NCBI RefSeq assembly: GCF_025464955.1 | Contig: NZ_JAODNM010000030.1 | Location: forward strand, 205,126 to 269,125 | Reading direction: 5' to 3' | DNA length: 64,000 bases | Origin: Amycolatopsis sp. | Lineage (GTDB): Bacteria; Actinomycetota; Actinomycetes; Mycobacteriales; Pseudonocardiaceae | Part shown: positions 41,884-52,682 of the stretch, in pieces | Layout of the letters: each line of letters opens with the position of its first letter | How positions within the stretch are numbered: position 1 is the first letter of the stretch | Position numbers and translations under genes: made by a program | Notes under the pieces: generated by a model | Told to the model about the DNA's origin: nothing | Database searches by the model: none | The model's input: only the letters and a program-made list of their open reading frames with translations

Positions 41884-43119
41884 TTGACCACCGTCATTCA
41901 CGCGGACCTGCTCGTCGACGGCACCGGCGCCGCCCCGGTGCCGGACCCGGTGCTGATCCTGGACCAGGGGAAGATCACCGGGGTGTTCGCGGGCCGGCCA
42001 CCGGAGGGACTCGTGCCCGCCGACGCGGAGGTGTTCGACCTGCCCGGCTGCACCATCCTGCCGGGGCTCATCGACTCGCACGTGCACCTGAACTTCCCGG
42101 GCAACGGCCTGCTGCTCGAGGAGATCATGACCGAGCCCGAGGGAGTGCTGGTCGCAACCGCGACGTTGTCCGCGGGCAAGGCGCTGGCGGCGGGCATCAC
42201 CACCGTCCGCGATACCGGTTGTGTGCACAGCACGGTGTTCGACGTGCGGCGCGCACTGCAGCTGGGGCACGGCACCGGGCCGAGGATCCGGGCCTGCGGC
42301 CAGCCGATCACCATCACCGGCGGGCATACCTGGTACCTGGGCGGCGAGGCCGACGGGGTGGACGGGCTGCGCAAGAAGGTCCGCTCGATGTGCAAACTCG
42401 GCGCGGATGCGATCAAGGTGATGGCCAGTGGCGGCGGCACCCTCAACACCATCTCCTACCGCCCGTCCTTCAGTCCCGCCGAGATGCATGCGATCGTCGA
42501 CGAGGCACACCGGCTCGGCCGCCGGGTGACGGCCCACTGCCTGTGTGCCGAGGCGATCGAGATCGCCGTGGAGGCGGGAGTCGACCAGCTGGAGCATGCC
42601 GGGTTCATCGTGGACGAAGCGGGCAACCAGCAGTTCGACCCGGCCGTCGCGGACAAGGTCGCCAAGGCCGGGGTGGCCGTCACCAGCACGCTCGCCGTGG
42701 GCGCCTTCGCGGTGCGGGAGATGCAGGCCAAAGCCGAGCTGACCGTTGCCGAGCAGGAGTTCCTCGATCACTGGCAGACGATGCTCGACGACAACCTGAA
42801 CCAGTTCACCCAGCTGTACCAGGCGGGTGTCCGCGTCATCGCGGGGACCGACGCCGGGTGGCGGTTCACCCCGTTCGACGGCCTGCCCGAGGAGATCAGG
42901 TTGCTGGAGCGGATCGGCATGTCGAGCACCGAGGCACTGGCCGCGGCCACCGGCACCGCGGCCGAGACGATGGGTGTGGCCGGTGAGTTCGGCACGCTGC
43001 GGGCGGGCCTGGCGGCCGACGTGCTCGTGGTCGGTGGCGACCCGCTGGCGAATCTGTCCGCTTTGGACGATGTCAGGCTCGTGCTGCAGGGTGGCGAGGT
43101 TCGCCGGGTGGCGGGATGA
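41884..43119 (+). CDS. Metal-dependent amidohydrolase (imidazolonepropionase/prolidase-like)
   Basis: A 411-residue amidohydrolase-superfamily enzyme. Metal ligands are intact: HVH in GLIDSHVHLNFPG, Lys in IKVMASGGG, His in RVTAHCLC, His in LEHAGF, and Asp in AGTDAGW. This set matches the imidazolonepropionase-like/Xaa-Pro and arylated-peptide hydrolase branch. The TTG at 41884 follows GGAG by about 7 nt. Its stop overlaps the start of the reductase gene (ATGA). It is a paralogue of the protein at 50617. Confidence 0.9.
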   Translation: MTTVIHADLLVDGTGAAPVPDPVLILDQGKITGVFAGRPPEGLVPADAEVFDLPGCTILPGLIDSHVHLNFPGNGLLLEEIMTEPEGVLVATATLSAGKALAAGITTVRDTGCVHSTVFDVRRALQLGHGTGPRIRACGQPITITGGHTWYLGGEADGVDGLRKKVRSMCKLGADAIKVMASGGGTLNTISYRPSFSPAEMHAIVDEAHRLGRRVTAHCLCAEAIEIAVEAGVDQLEHAGFIVDEAGNQQFDPAVADKVAKAGVAVTSTLAVGAFAVREMQAKAELTVAEQEFLDHWQTMLDDNLNQFTQLYQAGVRVIAGTDAGWRFTPFDGLPEEIRLLERIGMSSTEALAAATGTAAETMGVAGEFGTLRAGLAADVLVVGGDPLANLSALDDVRLVLQGGEVRRVAG

Positions 43120-44150
43120 CCGACGTGGTCACGGTAGTCGGCGCCGGTGCGATCGGTGGCACGATCGGCGCCCATCTCACCCGCGCCGGGGTGGCCGTGC
43201 GGCTCGTCGACAGAGTCACCGAGCACGTCGCCGCGATGCGGAAGACGGGCCTGCGGATCGAGGGCTACGGCGGCCCGTTCACCGTGGCCGTCGACGCCGC
43301 CACTCCCGGCGAGCTCACCGGCCCGCTGGGCGTCGTGCTGCTTGCCGTGAAGGCCCAGGACACCGAGGACACCGTCCGGGCCCTGCTGCCCCTGCTGGAC
43401 GAGGACTCCGTGATCGTCTCACTGCAGAACGGCCTTTGTGAGCGGACGATCGCCGGTCTTGCCGGGGCGGAGCGAACGGTCGGCTGCCTGGTGAACTTCT
43501 CCGCCGACTACCTCGAGCCGGGGGTGATCACCTACGGCGGGCCGGGCACGGTCCGGCTCGGCGAGCTGGACGGCACGGCCTCGCCGCGACTCGCGCGGCT
43601 GCGTGATCTGCTGCAGCCGTTCGGCACCGTCGAGATCACCGGCAACATCTGGGGCTATCTCTGGGGAAAGCTGGGATACGCCAACGTGCTGTTCGGTTCG
43701 GCGCTCACCGACGAGACGATGGCCGACGTCATCGACTCACGCCGCGAGCTCGTGGTGGACCTCGCTGCCGAGGTCTACGAAACGGCCGCCCTGGAAGGGG
43801 TCGAACCGGTCGGTTTCGACGACGTCGAACCCTCGCTGTACGTGCCCCGCGAAACCCGGGACTGGCCGGCCATCACCGTGTCTCTGGACCGGCTTGTCGC
43901 GCGGCGGAAAGCGGATCGCAAGACACACAGCGGAATCTGGCGTGACCTCGCGGTCCGCAGGCGCCGGACCGAAGTGGACCACCAGATCGGCGCGGTGGCC
44001 GAGATCGGCGTCGCCCACGGTCTCCCGATGACCCTGACCCGGCAGGTGGTGCGGATGATCCACGAGATCGAGGACGGTGCACGCGAGCGTGCACTGTCCA
44101 ATCTGGACGAGCTCGACCGGCTGCGCGCAGGCCCGGCGGTACGGTCATGA
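43116..44150 (+). CDS. Ketopantoate reductase-family protein
   Basis: A 344-residue stand-alone relative of the fusion's reductase domain: VVGAGAIGGTIGAHLTRAG for NADP(H), VSLQNGL, YLWGKLGYANVLFG with the active Lys and a nearby Asn, and RRRTEVDHQIG with the acidic catalytic residue. It lies inside a catabolic operon rather than with pantothenate genes, so a different 2-oxo or 2-hydroxy acid is the likely substrate. It overlaps the genes on both sides. Confidence 0.88.
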   Translation: MTDVVTVVGAGAIGGTIGAHLTRAGVAVRLVDRVTEHVAAMRKTGLRIEGYGGPFTVAVDAATPGELTGPLGVVLLAVKAQDTEDTVRALLPLLDEDSVIVSLQNGLCERTIAGLAGAERTVGCLVNFSADYLEPGVITYGGPGTVRLGELDGTASPRLARLRDLLQPFGTVEITGNIWGYLWGKLGYANVLFGSALTDETMADVIDSRRELVVDLAAEVYETAALEGVEPVGFDDVEPSLYVPRETRDWPAITVSLDRLVARRKADRKTHSGIWRDLAVRRRRTEVDHQIGAVAEIGVAHGLPMTLTRQVVRMIHEIEDGARERALSNLDELDRLRAGPAVRS

Positions 44151-45127
44151 TCAGCGACGTACTGCTGCGGGTCGACGACCTGCAGACCCACTTCCGGACC
44201 CGGGCCGGGCTGGTCCGCGCCGTCGACGGGGTCAGTTTCACGGTGCCTGCCGGCGGCAGTGTCGGCATCGTGGGCGAGTCCGGCTCGGGCAAGAGCGTCA
44301 CGTCGTTGTCGATCATGCGGCTGGTGGGCGCACCCGGGTTCCACGCCGGCGGGAGGATCCTGTTCCAGGGCCGGGACATCGCGGAGTTGTCCGAACGCGA
44401 GTTCCGCGCGATCCGGGGCAAGGATCTCGCGCTGGTGTTCCAGGACCCGATGAGCGCGCTCAACCCTGTCTACCCCGTCGGCAAGCAGGTGGCCGAAGCG
44501 TTGCAGGCACACCAGAAGCTGAGCCGGCGCCACGCCCGCGAGCGTGTGGTGGAGCTGTTCACCCTGGTCGGGATCCCCGCACCCGAGCGCCGCGTGGACG
44601 AATACCCGCACAAGCTCAGTGGCGGGATGCGCCAGCGCGTCACGATCGCGATGGCACTCGCCAATGACCCGAGCCTGCTCATCCTCGACGAGCCCACGAC
44701 GGCGCTCGACATGACCATCCAGGCGCAGATCCTCGACCTCGTCCGGGACCTGCGACGCCGCGTCAACACCGCGGTCCTGCTGATCAGCCACGACATCGGC
44801 GTCGTCGCGGAGATCTGCGAGGAGATCGTCGTCATGTACGGCGGCCGGGTCATGGAGCGCGGGACAGTGGCTCAGATCACGAAGGACCCCAAACATCCGT
44901 ACAGCGTGGGGCTGCTCGACTCGATTCCGACACCGGCGATGAAGGGGCGCGAGCTGAACACGATCGGCGGCACGGTGCCGAACCCGCTGCACATGCCGCC
45001 CGGCTGCCCGTTCCAGCCACGATGCCCGAAGGCGATGGACATCTGCTCGACCCGACCGGAACTCGAGGACGCCGGCGACGGGCGCCAGCTCGCCTGCTGG
45101 CTGTACTCCGGCACCGCCGACCGATGA
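44147..45127 (+). CDS. Oligopeptide-type ABC ATPase (DppD-like), system 2
   Basis: A 326-residue ATPase with Walker A GESGSGKS, signature LSGGMRQR, Walker B LLILDEP and a C-terminal [14 protein letters not shown] extension. Its ATG overlaps the reductase stop by 4 bp, showing that the transporter ATPases are co-translated with the catabolic genes. Confidence 0.92.
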   Translation: MISDVLLRVDDLQTHFRTRAGLVRAVDGVSFTVPAGGSVGIVGESGSGKSVTSLSIMRLVGAPGFHAGGRILFQGRDIAELSEREFRAIRGKDLALVFQDPMSALNPVYPVGKQVAEALQAHQKLSRRHARERVVELFTLVGIPAPERRVDEYPHKLSGGMRQRVTIAMALANDPSLLILDEPTTALDMTIQAQILDLVRDLRRRVNTAVLLISHDIGVVAEICEEIVVMYGGRVMERGTVAQITKDPKHPYSVGLLDSIPTPAMKGRELNTIGGTVPNPLHMPPGCPFQPRCPKAMDICSTRPELEDAGDGRQLACWLYSGTADR

Positions 45128-45138
45128 GGAGTGTGGCC

Positions 45139-46130
<992 letters not shown>

Positions 46131-46134
<4 letters not shown>

Positions 46135-47516
46135 CCACGGCATACGACCTCGTGGTGCGCGGCGGCCTGGTGGTCACCGCCGGCGCCGAGTCGGTGGCCG
46201 ACATCGGGGTCGCGGACGGACGGATCGCCCAGATCGGTGGTGACATGTCGGGCGAGCGGGAGATCGACGCGACCGGAAAGCTGGTGCTGCCCGGTGGAGT
46301 GGACATGCACGTGCACCTGTCGCCGGTGGAAATGGACGGGGAATCGGTGCCCTGGGCGGACGACTTCACCAGCGGCTCCCGTGCCGCGGCGGCGGGCGGT
46401 GTGACCACGATCGGCAACATCGGTTTCCCCAGGCCGGCCGAACGCCTGCCCGAGCTGGTCGCGCGACTGGCCGCCGAAGCGGCCAGGGACAGCGTCGTCG
46501 ACTTCGTGATCCACCCCGTGTTGATGGAGCCGGACGCGCAGACCGCCAACGACATCGCCCGGCTCGCCGAGCTCGGCCACACGAGCCTCAAGATCTTCAT
46601 GAGCATCGGGGACTTCGACACGAAGCTGCCCGGGTTCGTCGAGGCACTGGGCGAGGCCGGCAAGCAGGGCATGCTCACGATGGTGCACTGCGAGGATTCC
46701 TGCGTCATCGAACAAGCCACCGCGGAGCTGCGCGCGCAAGGCCGCACCGGGCTTCGTCACTACGGCGAGAGCCGCCCGACCCGGTCCGAGCAGGTGGCGG
46801 TCAGCCGGATGATCGCCTTCGCCGAGACGGTCGGCGCGCCGATCTACATCGTCCATCTCGGCAGTGAAGGCGCGCTGTCGGAGGCCCGCGCCGCCCGGGG
46901 CCGCGGACAACGCGTGTACGTCGAGACCCGACCCATCTACCTGTACTTCACCGACGAGAAGTTCGCCGGCGAGGACGGTCCGCTGTTCGTCGGCAACCCG
47001 CCGCTGCGCGGCGCCAGGGACCGGGACGCGCTGTGGGCCGGCCTGGCCGCCGGTCACGTCGATACCTGCTGCACCGACCACGCGGCGTGGACGCTCGCCG
47101 ACAAGCTCGACCCGGAGCTGACGGTCGACACCGCCCGTCCCGGAATGTCGGAGCTGGAAACCCTGATGCCCGTGCTCTTTTCCGAGGGGGTCCGCAAGGG
47201 GCGGCTGTCGCTGTCGCGGTTCATCGAGGTGACCTCCACCAATGCGGCCAAGCTGTTCGGTCTGTATCCGCAGAAGGGGACGATCGCCGTCGGCAGTGAC
47301 GCAGACCTCGTCGTGTGGGACCCGGAGCTGCGGCGCCCCGTGGTCGGCGCGCAGGGACTGAGCCGTGCCGGGTACAGCCTCTACGAGGGCTGGGACGTGG
47401 TCGGGGCCCCGGCGCAGACGATCAGCCGCGGCGAGGTGGTGTATTCCGAGGGCGCCGTCGTCGCCGGACAAGGCCGTGGACGGCTCGTCGGGCGCGGTCC
47501 CACCCGTGACCTCTGA
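46131..47516 (+). CDS. Dihydropyrimidinase/hydantoinase-family amidohydrolase
   Basis: A 461-residue cyclic-amidohydrolase relative. His60 and His62 (GVDMHVHL), the carbamylated Lys in TSLKIFMS, His in TMVHCED, His in IVHLGSEG and Asp in CCTDHAAW give a complete binuclear metal site. The C-terminus has the usual [14 protein letters not shown]. It probably opens a cyclic imide or ureide, or hydrolyses a related amide. It overlaps the ATPase gene by 4 bp. Confidence 0.92.
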
Positions 47517-47551
47517 CAGACCCTCGGCGCAACAGTGAGGACGTGAATGCC

Positions 47552-48304
47552 ATGAAGACGTTGATCACCGGTGCCGCGAGCGGGATCGGCGCAGCCACCG
47601 CGGTCGCGCTCGCCAGGACCGGTTCCCCGGTGGCGATCGGCACGTTCGAGGGTGACCCGCACGATCCACAAGAGACGCTGCGGGCCGTGGAAGCGGTGGG
47701 CGGGCAGGGTTTCGTCCTGCCGGCCGATGTCCGCGACACCGACCAGATGACGAGGGCCGCGGCCGAGGCGGCCGAGCGGTTTGGTGGTCTCGACGCTGTG
47801 GTGGCCAATGCGGGTGTGCTCCAGCGCCAGCCGCTCGACGAGCTTCCCGACGAGCTGTGGCACCGCCTGCTCGACATCGACCTGACCGGCGTGATGCGCA
47901 CCATCCGGGCGGGTAGCGCGGTCATGGGGGACGGCGGGGCGATCGTCTGCGTTTCGAGCATTGCCGGTGGTGTAGTGGGCTCGGCAGGGCATACACCTTA
48001 CGCCGCGTCGAAGGCCGGGGTGCTCGGCCTGGTTCGCAGCAGTGCGCTCGAACTCGCACCGCGCGGGATCCGGGTCAATGCGGTGCTGCCCGGTGTGATC
48101 GCCTCTCCGCAGTCGCGTGACCCGGTGAACTCCGCGGGGGAAGCGGGCCTGGTGCGATCGGCGGAGCGCGTGCCTCTCGGGCGGGTGGGGGTTCCCGACG
48201 ACGTCGCCGAGGTCGTCTGCTTCCTGCTCTCCGGCGGTGCCCGCTACATCACGGGCCAGACCCTGGTCGTCGACGGCGGCCTGACCATCGCCTGGCCGAC
48301 TTAG
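47552..48304 (+). CDS. SDR-family oxidoreductase
   Basis: A 250-residue classical [18 protein letters not shown], the NNAG-equivalent VANAGVL, Ser in CVSSIAGG and YAASKAG, ending [15 protein letters not shown] 47552 is preferred over GTG 47543 because GAGGA lies about 10 nt upstream and only 1 nt from the GTG. It is the last gene of the operon and is followed by a convergent terminator hairpin. Confidence 0.9.
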   Translation: MKTLITGAASGIGAATAVALARTGSPVAIGTFEGDPHDPQETLRAVEAVGGQGFVLPADVRDTDQMTRAAAEAAERFGGLDAVVANAGVLQRQPLDELPDELWHRLLDIDLTGVMRTIRAGSAVMGDGGAIVCVSSIAGGVVGSAGHTPYAASKAGVLGLVRSSALELAPRGIRVNAVLPGVIASPQSRDPVNSAGEAGLVRSAERVPLGRVGVPDDVAEVVCFLLSGGARYITGQTLVVDGGLTIAWPT

Positions 48305-48321
48305 CGTCGCGTCCTGTCGGC

Positions 48322-48350
48322 CCCCGCCGGCTTGAGGACTGCCGGCGGGG
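48322..48350. terminator. Bidirectional hairpin between convergent operons
   Basis: CCCCGCCGGC (48322-48331) and GCCGGCGGGG (48341-48350) form a perfect 10-bp GC-rich stem with a 9-nt loop. It lies in the 58-bp gap between two converging SDR genes, so it probably ends both operons. Confidence 0.7.
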
Positions 48351-48362
48351 ACCGTGAGCCGG

Positions 48363-49124
48363 TCAGAACATGACGTCGCCTGAGTTGGGGCCCAGCGTCT
48401 GTCCTGTGTAGAGGTTCCCGCCGGGGTCGCTCGCGAGCAGCACCGCGGTCGGCGCGACCTCCTCGGGGTGACCGAACCGGCCGAGCGGCAGGCCCGCGAG
48501 CAGCGGGCCGGTCCACTCCTCGGACAGCCCGCCGCCCAGCGGGGTGATGATCGGGCCGGGTGCGATGCAGTTCGCGGTGATGCCCCGGCCGCCGACCTCC
48601 CGGGCCAGCGACTTGGTGAACCCGATGACGCCCGCCTTGGCCGCCGCGTAGTGCGCGAGGCCCGCGCCGCCCTTCTGGCCGACCTGCGAGGCGATGTTGA
48701 TGATGCGGCCGAAGCCGAGTTCGAGCATTCCCGGCAGGACCGCCTGCGAGCACAGGAACACGCTGCGCAGGTTGACCGCGATCATGTCATCGAACAACGC
48801 CACCGGCAGGTCCGCGACGTGGCGCTCGGTGAGGATGCCCGCGTTGTTGACCAGCACGTCGATGGTGCCGAGCCGCTCGGCCGCTTCGGCAAAGAGCCGA
48901 CGCACATCGGCTTCGACGGCGACGTCGGCGTGGATGTCCACGACGTGCTGTCCGTAGGCGGCACATCGGTCCCGCACGGCCTCAAGGCCTTCGCCCGCGG
49001 CCCGGTCCGCCAGGCACAGCCTGGCCCCGGCGGCGGCGAACGCCTCGGCGATCGCCGCCCCGATACCACTCGCCGCACCGGTGACCAGTGCTGTCCTGCC
49101 GGCCAGTGCGCCAGTGCCCGTCAT
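48363..49124 (-). CDS. SDR-family oxidoreductase
   Basis: A 253-residue classical [23 protein letters not shown] at the end of beta-2 (acidic, NAD-type), VNNAGIL, IINIASQVG and YAAAKAG. The C-terminus ends NLYTGQTLGPNSGDVMF. It is the last gene of the four-gene operon from 51846 and overlaps the amidohydrolase-like gene by 4 bp. Confidence 0.9.
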   Translation of the reverse strand: MTGTGALAGRTALVTGAASGIGAAIAEAFAAAGARLCLADRAAGEGLEAVRDRCAAYGQHVVDIHADVAVEADVRRLFAEAAERLGTIDVLVNNAGILTERHVADLPVALFDDMIAVNLRSVFLCSQAVLPGMLELGFGRIINIASQVGQKGGAGLAHYAAAKAGVIGFTKSLAREVGGRGITANCIAPGPIITPLGGGLSEEWTGPLLAGLPLGRFGHPEEVAPTAVLLASDPGGNLYTGQTLGPNSGDVMF

Positions 49125-49873
49125 GCGGCCTCCTCAAGCCCGAACAGCCGTCTGGCGTTGCCGGACAGCAGCAGCTTTCGTTCGTCCTCGGTGATGTGCA
49201 CCTGGCGCACCCGCCGCAGTTCGTACCCGAACTCGAACTGGGGAGCGGCGCTGGCGAACAGCAGTCGCTCGGCGCCGAAGGTCTTCACCGCCCGCTCCAG
49301 GAAGTCATCGCGATAGACCCCACTGGTGAGGATGTAGACGTTGGGCAGAGCCAGCGCCAGCTCGGCGTCGAACTGCCCGAGCCCGGAGATGTTGAGCTGC
49401 CCGCCGTTGGTCATGATCACCGGCACGCCGGGGCACCACGACGCGAACCGGCCGACCTGCACTGCCTCGGACACGCAGTGGTACCCCGTCGCGACGATCA
49501 CCGGAACGCCCAGCTCGCCGGCGCGTTCCGCGATCGGGCGCAGCCGGATGTCGTTGATCTGGAAGTGTTCCTCGTCGGGATGGAGCAGGACGGCAAGCGC
49601 GCCGTCCTCGGTGACCGCGCGCGTCAGCTCCGTCAGAGCGGCCTCCCCGTCCCACGGATCGACCCGCGCGATGCCGGCGAACCGGCCACCCGAGCCCGCC
49701 ACGACCCGGGCGAGCTCCGCGTTGGCCTTGGCCATGTCCCGGTCTGCGGTGTGCATCGGCGCGACGACGGCGGTGGTGATGCCCTCCGCGTCGAGTGCGC
49801 GGCGCGCGTCGTCGGCGCCGAGCCGGTAACCGAACCGTGAGACGCCGAGAAAGCACAGCGCGTCGATGCTCAT
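49121..49873 (-). CDS. Amidohydrolase-fold protein lacking metal ligands
   Basis: A 250-residue protein of the amidohydrolase-2 (TIM-barrel) type. At the positions of the usual ligands it reads SIDALCFLG instead of a DxHxH strand, VIVATGYHC for the HxG strand, VIMTNGGQLN for the HxG helix, and LLFASAAPQF in place of FGSDxP. So the metal His and Asp are gone while the fold landmarks (NDIRLRPIAERAGELGVPV, LLLSGNARRLFGL) remain. It is probably a pseudoenzyme or partner subunit of the intact paralogue encoded just upstream, which it overlaps by 1 bp. Confidence 0.78.
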   Translation of the reverse strand: MSIDALCFLGVSRFGYRLGADDARRALDAEGITTAVVAPMHTADRDMAKANAELARVVAGSGGRFAGIARVDPWDGEAALTELTRAVTEDGALAVLLHPDEEHFQINDIRLRPIAERAGELGVPVIVATGYHCVSEAVQVGRFASWCPGVPVIMTNGGQLNISGLGQFDAELALALPNVYILTSGVYRDDFLERAVKTFGAERLLFASAAPQFEFGYELRRVRQVHITEDERKLLLSGNARRLFGLEEAA

Positions 49874-50613
49874 CAGGACACCCCCAACAGGGTGGCGGCG
49901 GTGCCGCCGAGTACCAGCGCCAGCTCGTCGTCCGTCAGCCCCGCCTGCACGACCTTCTGCCGTTCCAAGGCGGGCGAGCAGACCGGCCCGTCACTGCCGA
50001 AGATCACCCGCTCGACGCCGACCCGGTCGATCGCCTCGCGGATCTTGTGGGGATAGGGCATGGCGGAGGTCTCCAGGATGATGTTCGGATGCCGTTCGGC
50101 GACGTCGATCGCCTCGTCGACGTGCCGGTAGCCGCCCATGTGCCCCAGGATGATCTTCGCGTCCGGGCAGGCGGCCGCGGCGGGCGCGATCGACAAGGGG
50201 GTGGTCAGCGGTTCGTCGCCGCAGTGGAACAGCGTCGGCACGCCCAGCTCGCCCGCCGCGCGGACCAGCGCGATGGAGTCCGGATGCGCCGGATGGGTCA
50301 GCGTGGATACCGGATGCTGCTTCAGGCCGCGGAAGCCCAACTTGGTCACGGCCCGCTCGAGCAGTTCCAGCGATTCGGTGAGAAACCGTGGGCTGAGCCG
50401 GATGAACCCGTAGAGCCGTCCAGGAAAGTCGTCGCACGCCTGCGCGATCAGCTCCATCGCGCCCGGGTTCCCCCCGCCCGGCAGGTCGACGATGGTCATC
50501 ACGGCGGCGCTGTCCACGCCGGCCTCGTCCATACTGCGGACGCAGGTCTCGGCCGAAAGCTCCCAGCCCAGCGATGGCACGTCGTCGATGTGCATGTGCA
50601 TATCGATGATCAC
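49873..50613 (-). CDS. Amidohydrolase-2-family metal hydrolase
   Basis: A 246-residue TIM-barrel hydrolase or decarboxylase with an intact site: IIDMHMHIDD, LFHCGDEP, IILGHMGGYRHVDEAID and VIFGSDGP. It overlaps the ligand-less paralogue by 1 bp, so the two proteins are made together and may form a complex. The reaction is unknown; the family covers hydrolases of lactones and amides, and decarboxylases. Confidence 0.88.
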   Translation of the reverse strand: MIIDMHMHIDDVPSLGWELSAETCVRSMDEAGVDSAAVMTIVDLPGGGNPGAMELIAQACDDFPGRLYGFIRLSPRFLTESLELLERAVTKLGFRGLKQHPVSTLTHPAHPDSIALVRAAGELGVPTLFHCGDEPLTTPLSIAPAAAACPDAKIILGHMGGYRHVDEAIDVAERHPNIILETSAMPYPHKIREAIDRVGVERVIFGSDGPVCSPALERQKVVQAGLTDDELALVLGGTAATLLGVS

Positions 50614-50616
50614 GAA

Positions 50617-51846
50617 CTACCTCCCTGCCGGGACGTCGCCGCCGGAGGCGAGGACGCGGGCGTATTCCTCGAGCGTCTCGTCGAGCCAGGCGCGATTCAG
50701 CACCCTGCCCCGGTTGATGACCTGCCTGGGCTCCCGCAGTGCGGCCAGGTCCTCACGCGGGTCTTCCCCGAGCACCAGAAGGTCCGCGCGGTACCCCGGG
50801 GCGATGACGCCCGTCTGGGTGCCCATGATCGGTCCCGTGCGGACGGTCGCCGACCGGACTGCCTCGTAGGCGCTCATTCCCCCGGTGCGGTACATCTCGA
50901 GCTCGTCGAGGAGACCGCCGATGGGGTTGAACGCGGTGCCGGCGTCCGTGCCGGCGGCGATCCGCACCCCGGCGCCGATCGCGCGCGCCGTGTTCGCCCG
51001 GTAGGTTTCCCGCGCGGCCAGGCTCTTTTCGACGGTGTCGGCCGGGATGCCGACGCCCGCCGCGATGTTGTTGAGCGCGCTCACGGTGGGCACGAGCGTG
51101 GTGTCGCTGGTCTTGAGCAGGTCGAGCGCTTCGTCGTCGGCGAACGCGGCGTGCTCGATGGTGTCCACTCCCGCGGCCAGCGCGGCCTTGATGCCGGCGG
51201 GGGAGTGGGCGTGGGCGGCGACCCGGGCGCCGAGTTTGTGTGCCTCCTCGACCGCCGCGGTCAGCTCGTCGAGGTTCAGTCCCGGCACACCGGGGTTGCC
51301 CGGGGTGGAAATGCCGCCGGTCGCCATCAGCTTGACCACCCTTGCCCCCGCGGCGATCTGTGCTCGCGTTGCGGTGCGCACGGCCACCGGGCCGTCCGCG
51401 ACGAGCCCGTACTGGGCGCAGTGCCCGCCGGTGATGGTGATGGGCCTGCCCGCGGCCGTGACGCGTGGGCCGGTCACGGCGCCGGCGCGGACGTGGGCGG
51501 CGTATTCGAGCACGAGGTGATCGACCGAGCCGAGGTCGCGGACCGACGTGATCCCGGCGCGCAGCGCGAGCAACCCGTTGTGCAGGCAGGTGATCGAGCG
51601 GACGAAGCCGCTCCGATCCCACTGCAGGTAGGGCATTGGGTGGGCGGCGAGGTCGAAATGCACGTGGCAGTCGGCGAGACCGGGCACCAGGTAGGCGCCG
51701 TCGAGGTCCACCTCCCGTCCGTCCCCGCCGGTGTCGAACTCGCCGATGGTGTCATCGCTCAGGACCAGTGTCCGGAACGGGCGTTCGATGAGATCGGGGC
51801 CGGTCAGCGCGATCCCGTTCTTCAGGACGACAGCGGAGTTCGGCAA
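50617..51846 (-). CDS. Metal-dependent amidohydrolase (imidazolonepropionase/prolidase-like)
   Basis: A 409-residue paralogue of the 41884 protein with complete ligands: LADCHVHFD, KLMATGGIS, RVAAHAHSP, IEHAAFAD and AAGTDAG. The TTG at 51846 is chosen because GGAGG lies exactly 6 nt upstream (51853-51857 on the complement); an ATG at 51891 has none. It is the first gene of the minus-strand operon ending at 48363 and faces the isochorismatase-fold gene across a 112-bp promoter region. Confidence 0.9.
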   Translation of the reverse strand: MPNSAVVLKNGIALTGPDLIERPFRTLVLSDDTIGEFDTGGDGREVDLDGAYLVPGLADCHVHFDLAAHPMPYLQWDRSGFVRSITCLHNGLLALRAGITSVRDLGSVDHLVLEYAAHVRAGAVTGPRVTAAGRPITITGGHCAQYGLVADGPVAVRTATRAQIAAGARVVKLMATGGISTPGNPGVPGLNLDELTAAVEEAHKLGARVAAHAHSPAGIKAALAAGVDTIEHAAFADDEALDLLKTSDTTLVPTVSALNNIAAGVGIPADTVEKSLAARETYRANTARAIGAGVRIAAGTDAGTAFNPIGGLLDELEMYRTGGMSAYEAVRSATVRTGPIMGTQTGVIAPGYRADLLVLGEDPREDLAALREPRQVINRGRVLNRAWLDETLEEYARVLASGGDVPAGR

Positions 51847-51901
51847 GAGGAACCTCCCGGTGAATGAGCTGATCAGCACCTGATAGATCACAGTTTGCAG
51901 G

Positions 51902-51913
51902 TTGACATGTTAA
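51902..51913. promoter_or_regulatory. Near-palindrome in the divergent 51.9-kb promoter
   Basis: TTGACATGTTAA is a 12-bp palindrome with one mismatched pair. It lies between the divergent amidohydrolase and isochorismatase-fold genes. FadR/VanR-type GntR proteins often bind short AT-rich palindromes, and one such regulator is encoded two genes away (52683), so it is a fair operator candidate. TTGACA here could equally be a -35 box. Confidence 0.35.
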
Positions 51914-51958
51914 TCTAGTGCACGATGCGGCCCAGAGCTAGCCCGAGCGGAGCAACGG

Positions 51959-52651
51959 TTGATCGAGATCGAAGGCAAGGTCGTGTTCACCGAGCTCGTG
52001 GAGCTGGTCGATCCCGCGCACGCGGCTTTGGTCCTGGTGGACATGCAACGGGATTTCATCGACGAGGACGGCGCTTTCGCGGGGCTCGGTGCGGATTTGA
52101 GCATGTACCCGGCAATGCGGCCGCGGCTGGCCGCCTTGCTCGAGGCGGCGCGCTCGGCCGGTGTGCTGATCGTGCACATCCAGATGTCCGCGTTGCCAGG
52201 TCGCGGCAGCGACTCGCCGGCGCAGCTGAGGTTCAACCTGCGCATGCATTCCTCCCTCCGGGCCGACGGTCCGGCCCTGCGCTACACCGAAGTCGGCTCA
52301 CCTGGTCGTGAGTTCGCCGCGGAGTTCCTGCCGCGTCCCGATGAGCTCGTGGTGCCCAAGTGGCGCTCAAGCGCCTTCTTCGGCACCAATCTCGATCTGC
52401 TGCTGCGCAGCAACGGGATCAAGACCGTGCTCGTCACCGGATGCACGACAGAGGGCTGTGTCGAGTCCACCGCCCGCGACGCGTTGTTCAGCGACTACTA
52501 CGTGGTCGTCGTCGAAGACTGCGTCGCCAGCGACGATCGCCGCCAGCACGAGGCTTCGTTGTTGTTGATGCGCCATCGGTTCGACCTCGCCGGCTCCGCC
52601 GAGGTGGCCCGGCTGTGGCTGCCCGGCACGGCTGCACCCGGCGTTGCGTAG
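51959..52651 (+). CDS. Isochorismatase-fold cysteine hydrolase
   Basis: A 230-residue hydrolase with the Asp-Lys-Cys triad: Asp28 (VLVDMQRDF), Lys in VVPKWRSSAF and Cys167 (TTEGCVESTARDA). The cis-peptide GCTTEG before the Cys fits amidases such as N-carbamoylsarcosine amidase, biuret hydrolase or nicotinamidase relatives. The TTG at 51959 is tentative. It precedes the GntR gene by 31 bp and is likely co-transcribed with it. Confidence 0.88.
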   Translation: MIEIEGKVVFTELVELVDPAHAALVLVDMQRDFIDEDGAFAGLGADLSMYPAMRPRLAALLEAARSAGVLIVHIQMSALPGRGSDSPAQLRFNLRMHSSLRADGPALRYTEVGSPGREFAAEFLPRPDELVVPKWRSSAFFGTNLDLLLRSNGIKTVLVTGCTTEGCVESTARDALFSDYYVVVVEDCVASDDRRQHEASLLLMRHRFDLAGSAEVARLWLPGTAAPGVA

Positions 52652-52682
52652 TGTTATGACCGAAGTCGACAAGGGGGCCGGA

